From an uncultured Collinsella sp. (GTDB lineage Bacteria; Actinomycetota; Coriobacteriia; Coriobacteriales; Coriobacteriaceae): a stretch of DNA of 22,421 nt. The notes under the pieces were generated by a model that was given only the letters and a program-made list of their open reading frames with translations, was not told the origin of the DNA and searched no databases. The stretch is taken from positions 1 through 22,421 of the forward strand of contig URNC01000014.1 in the NCBI GenBank assembly GCA_900549065.1, given 5' to 3'. Position 1 is the stretch's first letter. Each line of letters starts with the position of its first letter. Positions 7,235 through 14,886 of the stretch are shown in pieces. Made by a program: the position numbers and the translations under genes.

Positions 7235-9688
7235 TTACATCAAATCATAGGCGTCGACGTCAACGCTCACGCTCACGCCGCGCACAGAGCCCACCTCTTT
7301 GAGACAGGCGTCGATATCATCAGAGACATGGTACCCCACGGGCGACTTCACAAGCAGATGGAAGCGGTAACGGTCCTTGGCTCTCTCGATTACACACGAA
7401 GCCGGGCCCAGCACCTGCGGCACCGCGCTGCCCGCCCGCAAAAAGTCGGGCGCGGCGGCATGCCAGCGGCGCTTAAGAAGCTTTGCAATGCGCCCGATGT
7501 AGTCCTGCGCGTCGTCTCGGTTCGCCGACCACACCAAGATGTTGACCAAGCGAACAAACGGCGGGTACAGCGCGTCGCGGCGCTGGTCCAGGTCGTAGTC
7601 GGTAAAGATCGAACGGTCGTGCTCAGCGACGGCGCGAATGACCGGGTCCTCGGGCAGGTAGGTCTGGATGATGACCTCGCCGGGGCGATCACCACGACCG
7701 GCACGGCCGGCGACTTGCTCCAGCAGATCGTAGGCGCGCTCCCCTGCGCGGAAGTCCGGCAGCTTGAGGGCGAAGTCGGCATTGACCACGCCCACGAGCG
7801 TGACCTCGGGAAAGTCGAGGCCCTTTGCGATCATTTGGGTGCCCAGCAGCACCGCGCAATCGGCGGCATCGAACTGCTCGAGCAGCTTTTTGTGCGCATC
7901 CTTGCCGCGCGTGGAATCGGCATCCATGCGAATAATGGCGACATCCTCGGGAAGCATCTGGTGCAGTGCGTCCTCAATCTGCTGCGTACCCAGGCCCATT
8001 TTTGCCAGGTAGCGACTGCCACATTTGGGGCAACGGCTCGTGGCCGCCGGATAGGGCTGCACGCGCCAAGACGAACCGCATGTGTGACACTGCAGCGTGT
8101 GTGTGCGCTCGTGATACGTAAGCGCGGTGGAGCAGTGGTTGCAGGTGGGGACGCAGCCGCACTCGCGGCACATCAGGAACGGCGCAAAGCCACGGCGGTT
8201 ATGCAGCAACACGGCCTTCTCGCGGCGCTCGACCACACGCTCCAGGCCTTCCATCAGCGGTTTTGAGAACATAGAGCGGCTGCCGTGCGAGAACTCGCGG
8301 CGCAGGTCGGCAATGCGGACTGTCGGCAGCACGGCGTGTCCCGGGCGCTCGGGCATCTCGACGCGCGTCCAGGTGGCACCGTTATACGTGCCACGGCGGC
8401 AGCGGTCGAGGGCCTCAGCAGAAGGCGTGGCCGAGCCCAGCACGAGCGGGCAGCGATAGCGACGCGCCATCTCGGCCGCCACTTCGCGCGCATGGTAGCG
8501 CGGGCTGGAACCCTGCTTGTAACTGGTCTCGTGCTCCTCGTCGATGATGATAAGGCCCAAGTCGCTGAGCGGGCAAAAGAGCGCCGAGCGGGCGCCCACG
8601 ACCACGCGCGCGGCACCGCTGGCGACCATATCCCACTGGTCCAGGCGCTCGCCGGCCGAAAGGCGTGAATGGAAAACCGCGACCGTCTCGCCAAAGCGCG
8701 AGCGGAAACGGCCGACGGTCTGGGCCGTCAGCGAGATCTCGGGCACAAGCACGCAGGCTGAGCGGCCGGCTGCGAGTACGCGCTCAATGGCGGAGAGGTA
8801 GACCTCGGTTTTGCCGGAACCGGTGACGCCATCGACGAGCACCACGTCGCCGTGCGCATCCAGGCGAGCTCGCTCAATCTGCGCGAGCGCCTGCTGCTGG
8901 CCGTTGGTGAGTGCCACCGGCGCCTTACCGCTCGCCGAGGACAGCGTGGTCTGCTCGCTGCAGCCACGCCACGCACGGCGCTCTTCCACCACCACGACAC
9001 CGCGTTTTTCAAGCGCCTTGATGGTCGCCGACATGCTGTTATAGAGCAGGTTGAGGTCGCGCGTCGTGACCGGGCCGCATTGGAGCGCCTCGATGAGCTG
9101 ACGTTGGCGGACCGCCGTTTTGGGAGGCGTATAATCGAAGCCCTCGGGCGTGAGCATGACCCAGCGGTTTTGGATGGGTTTGACGGCGGGGCGCTCAACC
9201 GTCCACACGCCGTCGTCGCCCTTAACCACACGCGGGCTGCCGCCCGGGGGCAAGAACAGGCGCAGGCACTCGGAAAGCGTCGCGACATACTCGCGGCTCA
9301 TCCAGCGTGCGATACGGGCAGCCTCGGCGGTAAAGAGTGGTTTGCTGAGGATAGCCTCAATAGGCTTGATACGCACGGGATCGAGAGCGCCGTTACCTTG
9401 CAGGTCGGCCAGCTCGGGCGCAATATAGACGATATAGCCCGCGGCGGCACGGTTACCAAAGTGGACCAGGACCGTGGATCCGATCTGCGCCTCGTTGGCA
9501 AGAGTTTCCGGGATGCCGTAGGCGAATGGCTCGGACAGCGCACGCGTCGGAATGTCCAGGACTACGCTCGCGTAGGCGGCGATGGGCTCAGGTACAGGCT
9601 CGGACTTGGCCGGGGCAACAGCAGGCTCGGGCGTGGCCGGAGCCTGCTCCGGTTCCGGCGAACCAAACAGCGACAGTTGCTCGGCCAT
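7235..9688 (-). CDS. priA: Primosomal protein N' (replication restart helicase PriA)
   Basis: 817-residue superfamily 2 3'-5' DNA helicase that reloads the replisome at stalled forks. Residues 1-35 are a Pro/Glu/Ala-rich extension; the 3'-flap-binding domain follows (SVVLDIPTRALSEPFAYGIP). Walker A is GVTGSGKT (287-294) and the DEEH box is at 383-386. Zinc-binding cysteines of the C-terminal half are visible in CRECGCVPTCNHC and CHTCGSSW...CPKCG; helicase motifs V and VI are LLGTQMIAKGLDFP and QVAGRAGRG. Many actinobacterial PriA proteins have lost helicase motifs, but this one looks complete. A Shine-Dalgarno sequence (AGGAGGT, minus strand 9704-9698) supports the start. It is followed after 18 nt by def. 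Confidence 0.96.
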   Translation of the reverse strand: MAEQLSLFGSPEPEQAPATPEPAVAPAKSEPVPEPIAAYASVVLDIPTRALSEPFAYGIPETLANEAQIGSTVLVHFGNRAAAGYIVYIAPELADLQGNGALDPVRIKPIEAILSKPLFTAEAARIARWMSREYVATLSECLRLFLPPGGSPRVVKGDDGVWTVERPAVKPIQNRWVMLTPEGFDYTPPKTAVRQRQLIEALQCGPVTTRDLNLLYNSMSATIKALEKRGVVVVEERRAWRGCSEQTTLSSASGKAPVALTNGQQQALAQIERARLDAHGDVVLVDGVTGSGKTEVYLSAIERVLAAGRSACVLVPEISLTAQTVGRFRSRFGETVAVFHSRLSAGERLDQWDMVASGAARVVVGARSALFCPLSDLGLIIIDEEHETSYKQGSSPRYHAREVAAEMARRYRCPLVLGSATPSAEALDRCRRGTYNGATWTRVEMPERPGHAVLPTVRIADLRREFSHGSRSMFSKPLMEGLERVVERREKAVLLHNRRGFAPFLMCRECGCVPTCNHCSTALTYHERTHTLQCHTCGSSWRVQPYPAATSRCPKCGSRYLAKMGLGTQQIEDALHQMLPEDVAIIRMDADSTRGKDAHKKLLEQFDAADCAVLLGTQMIAKGLDFPEVTLVGVVNADFALKLPDFRAGERAYDLLEQVAGRAGRGDRPGEVIIQTYLPEDPVIRAVAEHDRSIFTDYDLDQRRDALYPPFVRLVNILVWSANRDDAQDYIGRIAKLLKRRWHAAAPDFLRAGSAVPQVLGPASCVIERAKDRYRFHLLVKSPVGYHVSDDIDACLKEVGSVRGVSVSVDVDAYDLM

Positions 9689-9717
9689 GGCCCCAGCACC
9701 TCCTATCCCATACGTCT

Positions 9718-9754
9718 ACGGAAACAAGAGCCCCGCTCTGAGTGAACGGGGCTC
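9718..9754 (-). terminator. Terminator after gltX
   Basis: On the minus strand, GAGCCCCG (9754-9747) and CGGGGCTC (9735-9728) form an 8-bp stem with an 11-nt loop, followed by TTGTTTC. It lies 23 nt past the gltX stop and just upstream of the priA Shine-Dalgarno sequence, so priA is fed either by read-through or by a promoter inside gltX. Confidence 0.75.
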
Positions 9755-9777
9755 GGATACAAACGTTTGCGCAGCGA

Positions 9778-11253
9778 TTACAGCGCCATCGTGCGGGCGC
9801 GGTCGATGCGCGCCAGGCAGTCGTCGCGGCCGACGAGTGCCATGGTCTCGCCCAGCGGAGGGCTCACCATGTTGCCGCAAACGGCCACACGCACGGCCTG
9901 GAACACCACGCGCTTCTTGAGGTCCATCTGCTCGGGCAGCGGCTCAAGCGCAGCGTCGATGTTCGCGGCTGTCCACTCGTCCACGCCCTCGAGCGCGGCC
10001 TTGGCGGCGTCCAGAATGGAACCCATGCCCTCCTTGGCCAGGCCCTTGTTGACAGACTTCTCGTCATACTCGAGCGTCTCGGCCGTGGCAAAGATGGGGG
10101 CGGCGACGGTCACGGCGTCGGCCGGCATCTTGGTGCGCGGCTTGACGATGGCGGCAAGCGCGTCGATCCAGTCCTCGCCGTACTCGACGTTGCCCTCGAT
10201 GAGACCCGCCTCGTGCAGCTCGGGGACCATGATCTCGTCGGCAAACTGGGCATCGGACATGCCGTTGATGTACTCGGCGTTGACCCAGTCGAGTTTCTTG
10301 GGGTCGAAGGTCGCCGGGTTCTTGGAGATGCGGTCGAGCGAGAACTTGCTGGCCAGGACATCGCGCGGAATGATTGTGGTCTCGCCGTCGAGCGACCAGC
10401 CGAGCAGCGCCAGATAGTTGACGAAGGCGTCGGACAGGTAACCAGCGTCGCGGTACTCCTCCACCGAGGTGGCGCCGTGGCGCTTGGAGAGCTTCTTGCC
10501 GTCGGCACCCAAGATCATGGAAATGTGGGCGAACGTAGGCGCGGGCGCGCCGAGGGCCTCGTAGACCATGACCTGACGCGGGGTGTTGGACAGGTGGTCG
10601 TCGCCGCGGATGACATGGGTAATCTTCATCATGGCGTCGTCGACGACGGTCGCGAAGTTGTACGTGGGCGTGCCATCGGAGCGGAAGATGACAAAGTCGT
10701 CGAGCTCCTTGGCGTCGAAGGTCACCTCGCCGTGGACGGCGTCGTGGACGACGACGTCGCCGCGGTCCTCGGGCACCTTGATGCGCAGGACGTAGGACTC
10801 GCCGGCCTCGATGCGGCGGCGGGCCTCCTCGGGATCAAGATCGCGGCAACGACGCTGATAGCCCTGGAAGGGGTCCTTGCGCTCCTGCGCGGCCTTGCGG
10901 TCGGCATCGAGCTGCTCCTTGGTGCAGAAGCAGGGATAGGCCTTGCCCTCATCCCAAAGCTTCTGGGCGGCCTGCTTGTACAGGTCCAGGCGCTCGGTCT
11001 GGGCATAGGGACCATAGTCGCCGCCCACCTCGGGACCCTCGTCCCAGTCCAGGCCCAGCCAACGCATGGCGCGCAGGATGATCTGCGTGTTCTCGTCGGT
11101 GGAGCGGGTGGGGTCGGTGTCGTCGATGCGCAGGATGAACGTGCCGCCGTTTGCGCGGGCGAAAGCCCAGTTATAGATAGCGGTGCGGGCGCCGCCGATG
11201 TGCAGCTTGCCCGTCGGTGAGGGTGCAAAGCGGACGCGAACGTCTGATGCCAT
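9778..11253 (-). CDS. gltX: Glutamate--tRNA ligase
   Basis: 491-residue class I aminoacyl-tRNA synthetase that charges tRNA-Glu. The N-terminal catalytic domain begins VRFAPSPTGKLHIGGARTA, with the HIGH-type motif HIGG at residues 18-21; the KMSKS-type motif is K254LSKR258 in DGKKLSKRHGATS. The remainder is the anticodon-binding domain, normal in length. I set the start at 11253 (MASDVRVR) because a Shine-Dalgarno sequence (GAGGAG, minus strand 11265-11260) lies 6 nt upstream; a longer in-frame version from 11292 has no such support. Whether it also charges tRNA-Gln, as in bacteria using GatCAB, cannot be judged here. It is divergent from metK and ends in a terminator. Confidence 0.96.
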   Translation of the reverse strand: MASDVRVRFAPSPTGKLHIGGARTAIYNWAFARANGGTFILRIDDTDPTRSTDENTQIILRAMRWLGLDWDEGPEVGGDYGPYAQTERLDLYKQAAQKLWDEGKAYPCFCTKEQLDADRKAAQERKDPFQGYQRRCRDLDPEEARRRIEAGESYVLRIKVPEDRGDVVVHDAVHGEVTFDAKELDDFVIFRSDGTPTYNFATVVDDAMMKITHVIRGDDHLSNTPRQVMVYEALGAPAPTFAHISMILGADGKKLSKRHGATSVEEYRDAGYLSDAFVNYLALLGWSLDGETTIIPRDVLASKFSLDRISKNPATFDPKKLDWVNAEYINGMSDAQFADEIMVPELHEAGLIEGNVEYGEDWIDALAAIVKPRTKMPADAVTVAAPIFATAETLEYDEKSVNKGLAKEGMGSILDAAKAALEGVDEWTAANIDAALEPLPEQMDLKKRVVFQAVRVAVCGNMVSPPLGETMALVGRDDCLARIDRARTMAL

Positions 11254-11293
11254 GGAAATCTCCTCGATTGCAGGATGGATGTCTAACTGCACC

Positions 11294-11322
11294 AGTATAA
11301 AGCATCAAAGCAACCTCCGCAC
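11294..11322 (-). promoter_or_regulatory. Candidate gltX promoter
   Basis: TATACT on the minus strand (11299-11294) is a good -10 box; the best -35 is a poor TTGTGC-like match about 19 nt upstream. Transcription would begin near 11287, giving a leader of about 34 nt. Confidence 0.45.
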
Positions 11323-11333
11323 AAAGGGCACCT

Positions 11334-11430
11334 ACCTACTCATTGGGGACAGACTTAAATGACCAGTCATTGGGCAACCTGTCGGCACTTAGGAAGGCTG
11401 GTCATTTAAGTCTGTCCCCAATGAGTAGGT
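11334..11430. repeat. 97-nt palindromic element with perfect 33-bp arms, family 3
   Basis: Arms 11334-11366 and 11398-11430 are exact reverse complements over 33 nt (core GGGGACAGACTTAAATGACC); the loop is 31 nt. It sits between the divergent gltX and metK -10 boxes. Perfect identity of such long arms points to recent origin or ongoing correction, as in REPIN-like mobile palindromes. It carries no ORF, so if mobile it would need a transposase acting in trans. Confidence 0.95.
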
Positions 11431-11440
11431 GCGGAAAGGG

Positions 11441-11468
11441 TGTGAATGTTTGATTTACGCGCTATGAT
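11441..11468 (+). promoter_or_regulatory. Candidate metK promoter
   Basis: TATGAT at 11463-11468 is a good -10 box just 3' of the family 3 palindrome; TGTGAA at 11441-11446 with a 16-nt spacer is a weak -35. The predicted start is near 11475, giving a metK leader of about 60 nt. Confidence 0.5.
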
Positions 11469-11474
11469 GTGCCC

Positions 11475-11535
11475 TTGCATAGAGAGCCCGGCGGAATGGT
11501 AACGGTCGCCGGGACACGTTTTTGAAAGGACAATC
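11475..11535 (+). promoter_or_regulatory. Structured metK leader, possible SAM-responsive element
   Basis: The leader holds a 7-bp GC-rich hairpin (CCCGGCG at 11487-11493, CGCCGGG at 11507-11513, 13-nt loop), then a short linker with five T residues and the Shine-Dalgarno sequence GAAAGGA (11524-11530) 5 nt before the ATG. metK is commonly controlled by small SAM riboswitches, and SAM-III/SAM-VI classes combine a GC-rich helix with a sequestered ribosome site. The resemblance is only general; I could not match a class consensus, and a plain leader hairpin is equally possible. Confidence 0.3.
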
Positions 11536-12816
<1,281 letters not shown>

Positions 12817-12853
12817 GCTTACGAGAAAAGCTACAGCCAAATAACAACGCACC

Positions 12854-12890
12854 AAAAGAAGTACCGGCCCCAACCGGTACTTCTTTTTTA
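12854..12890 (+). terminator. Strong terminator after metK
   Basis: A 14-bp stem (12854-12867 with 12874-12887, core AAGTACCGG/CCGGTACTT, loop CCCCAA) ends in a run of T residues. The A-rich 5' flank would let it work in both directions. Confidence 0.92.
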
Positions 12891-12950
12891 TTTAAACGGT
12901 GGTGAAGATGCTTCGATATGAGCCTACGCTGCGTCACCAGCTAATGAATT

Positions 12951-12981
12951 TTGAAGCACACGCGCCTCTACCATGTATCCT
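12951..12981 (+). promoter_or_regulatory. Candidate sdaA promoter
   Basis: TTGAAG at 12951-12956, with TGTATC (12974-12979, 17-nt spacer) or TATCCT (12976-12981, 19-nt spacer), is the best promoter-like pair between the metK terminator and sdaA. If used, the transcript begins at about the first base of the 12984-13104 palindrome. Confidence 0.35.
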
Positions 12982-12983
12982 TA

Positions 12984-13104
12984 GTTCCGAGGGCTTTGGT
13001 ATTTGGTCGATCGCGAGTTCCGCACGAGCCGGAGGCCACTTAATGTGGCCTCCGTGCGAGCAGGACTGTCCGAGCAGGCGACCAAATACCAAAGCCCTCG
13101 GAAC
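12984..13104. repeat. 121-nt palindromic element with perfect 26-bp arms, family 4
   Basis: Arms 12984-13009 and 13079-13104 are exact reverse complements over 26 nt (core GAGGGCTTTGGTATTTGG). A second hairpin lies inside: GGAGGCCAC (13031-13039) pairs with GTGGCCTCC (13045-13053) round TTAAT, extended by CGCAC (13021-13025) with GTGCG (13054-13058) after a 5-nt bulge. The element ends 13 nt before the sdaA Shine-Dalgarno sequence and would form most of the leader RNA. The 313-nt metK-sdaA gap otherwise contains only the metK terminator and the promoter candidate. Confidence 0.93.
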
Positions 13105-13129
13105 GGCGGGACAGATTAAAGGAGCACCC

Positions 13130-14737
13130 ATGGCAGGCAAGCCGCAAACACTAGCTACGACCTCGGCATTCGAGATCTTGGGCCCCGTCATGGTCGGCCC
13201 CAGCTCATCGCACACCGCCGGCGCCCTGCGGTGCGCCCAAGTTGCCGCCAGCCTGCTGGAAGGCCGCATCACCAAAGTCACCTTTGGCCTGTGGAACTCC
13301 TTCGCCCACACCTACCGCGGCCACGGCACAGACCGTGCGCTCGTCGCGGGCATACTGGGCCTCGACACCGATGACGAGAACATCAAGCATGCCTTCGACC
13401 TCGCAAGCGAGCAGGGCCTCGAATATCACTTTGACATCAAGGGCGACGACGCCTCCATCCACCCCAACACCGTCGACATTGACATGGTCGACGACACGGG
13501 CGCCACGGCACAGGTCCGCGGCGAGAGCCTGGGCGGCGGCAAGATGCGCATCAGCCGCATTAACGGCGTCGGCGTCGACATCTCGGGCATGTATTCCACG
13601 CTCTTCGTGGCGCACAAGGACGTCCCCGGTGTACTCGCCGCGCTCACCAACCTGCTCGCCTACGCCCACGTAAACATCGCCTTCTGCCGCACCTACCGCA
13701 CCGAAGTGGGCGGCCAGGCCTACTCCGTCTTTGAGACCGACGGCGCGCCCGACGACACCGTCGTCCCCATGCTGCGCAAGCTCGACAATGTCGATTACGC
13801 AACGTTTATCGAGCTCCCCGGTTCTGCCTCGTCGCTCTCTCCCGGCGTCTCGGCCAAGGAAATCTTCGACGACGGCGAGCAGCTGCTCGATGCGTGCGAG
13901 GAACTAGGGCTCGGCATCGGCGCCGTCATGGCCGTTCGCGAGGCGCGTCTGACCGGCGAGGCCCACGCCGTCGCCGCCATGCGCCGCGTACTCGACGTCA
14001 TGCGCGAGGAGACCACGGCCCCCCTCGCCAATCCGCAGCGCTCGCTCGGTGGGCTAATCGGCGGCGAGGCCAAGCTCGTCGAAGCAACCCGCTGCAACGA
14101 TTTGAGTGCAAGCCTGATGGGCCCCGTTCAGACCGATGCCGTGGCCCGCGCCATGGCCGTGCTCGAGCGCTCCGCGACGATGGGCGTGATCGTCGCCGCC
14201 CCCACGGCCGGCTCCGCGGGTGTTGTGCCCGGCTGCGTGCTGGCGCTCGCCGATCGCCTGCAGCTCGACGACGAGCAGGTCATGGACGCGCTATACTGCG
14301 CAGCCGCCATCGGCCTCAACCTCACCACAAGCGCCTGCGTTGCCGGCGCCGAGGGCGGCTGCCAAGCCGAGGTCGGAAGCGCCGCCGCCATGGCAGCCGC
14401 CGCGCTGGTGCAGATGCTCGGCGGCACGCCCGAGCAGGCGCTTGACGCCAGTTCCATCGCGCTAAGTAACCTGCTGGGCCTCGTTTGTGACCCCGTCGGT
14501 GGCCTCGTGGAGGTGCCCTGCCAAAACCGCAACGCCATCGGCGTGGCAGCGGCCTTTAGCTCGGCACAACTCGCCCTCGCAGGCATTAAGAGCCTGGTGC
14601 CGTTTGACCAGATGGCACATGTCATGCTCTCGGTGGGCCACGCTTTACCGGCCACGCTGCGCGAGACGGCAAAGGGTGGCATCGCACAGGCTCCGGCCGC
14701 ACTTTCGGCCTGTGCAAAATGCGGTGTGTGTGGATAA
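13130..14737 (+). CDS. sdaA: L-serine ammonia-lyase (L-serine dehydratase), iron-sulfur, single chain
   Basis: 535-residue [4Fe-4S] enzyme converting L-serine to pyruvate and ammonia. The N-terminal beta region begins EILGPVMVGPSSSHTAGALR and includes an ACT-like segment near residue 164 (DVPGVLAALTNLLAY). The C-terminal alpha region contains PTAGSAGVVPG. Conserved cysteines C411, C453 and C464 have the same 42- and 11-residue spacing as the cluster ligands C343, C385 and C396 recalled for the Legionella pneumophila enzyme. The tail ends CAKCGVCG, able to supply the fourth 'tail-in-mouth' ligand of that family. I chose the ATG at 13130, with Shine-Dalgarno AAAGGAG at 13118-13124; the frame stays open upstream to 12899 but runs through the palindrome and shows no family sequence. 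A terminator follows. Confidence 0.95.
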   Translation: MAGKPQTLATTSAFEILGPVMVGPSSSHTAGALRCAQVAASLLEGRITKVTFGLWNSFAHTYRGHGTDRALVAGILGLDTDDENIKHAFDLASEQGLEYHFDIKGDDASIHPNTVDIDMVDDTGATAQVRGESLGGGKMRISRINGVGVDISGMYSTLFVAHKDVPGVLAALTNLLAYAHVNIAFCRTYRTEVGGQAYSVFETDGAPDDTVVPMLRKLDNVDYATFIELPGSASSLSPGVSAKEIFDDGEQLLDACEELGLGIGAVMAVREARLTGEAHAVAAMRRVLDVMREETTAPLANPQRSLGGLIGGEAKLVEATRCNDLSASLMGPVQTDAVARAMAVLERSATMGVIVAAPTAGSAGVVPGCVLALADRLQLDDEQVMDALYCAAAIGLNLTTSACVAGAEGGCQAEVGSAAAMAAAALVQMLGGTPEQALDASSIALSNLLGLVCDPVGGLVEVPCQNRNAIGVAAAFSSAQLALAGIKSLVPFDQMAHVMLSVGHALPATLRETAKGGIAQAPAALSACAKCGVCG

Positions 14738-14751
14738 CGGCAAAGAACGAC

Positions 14752-14784
14752 TCAAAGGTGGGACAAATGTCCCACCTCTTTTGA
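14752..14784 (+). terminator. Terminator after sdaA
   Basis: AGGTGGGAC (14756-14764) and GTCCCACCT (14769-14777) form a 9-bp perfect stem with a 4-nt loop, followed by CTTTTGA. It begins about 15 nt after the sdaA stop. Confidence 0.8.
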
Positions 14785-14823
14785 ATGCCACCGTTTCCGT
14801 ACCACAAACAGCAGGGCAATCGC

Positions 14824-14829
14824 TATAAT
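14824..14829 (+). promoter_or_regulatory. -10 box of the L,D-transpeptidase gene
   Basis: A perfect TATAAT at 14824-14829 lies 58 nt before the chosen start codon and after the sdaA terminator. No good -35 is seen 16-18 nt upstream, so the promoter may depend on an activator or an upstream AT-rich region. Confidence 0.5.
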
Positions 14830-14886
14830 GCAAGCCCAGTAAAAACACGATGAACCGCAAGGCGAAAATCGAAGGATATGCATACG

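Noticed and set aside
9742..11220. A 492-codon plus-strand ORF opposite gltX
   Set aside because: The minus-strand glutamyl-tRNA synthetase explains the DNA fully; the antisense frame is Gly/Val/Leu/Arg-rich without any domain.
11475..11535. A definite call of a SAM riboswitch upstream of metK
   Set aside because: No class consensus could be matched by eye, and the most 5' pairing partner for the ribosome site would lie over the -10 box, outside the predicted transcript. It is kept only as a low-confidence candidate.
12899..13129. N-terminal extension of sdaA by 77 codons
   Set aside because: The extension runs through the nested palindrome and shows no family sequence, whereas the ATG at 13130 has a good ribosome site and begins close to the conserved EILGPV region.
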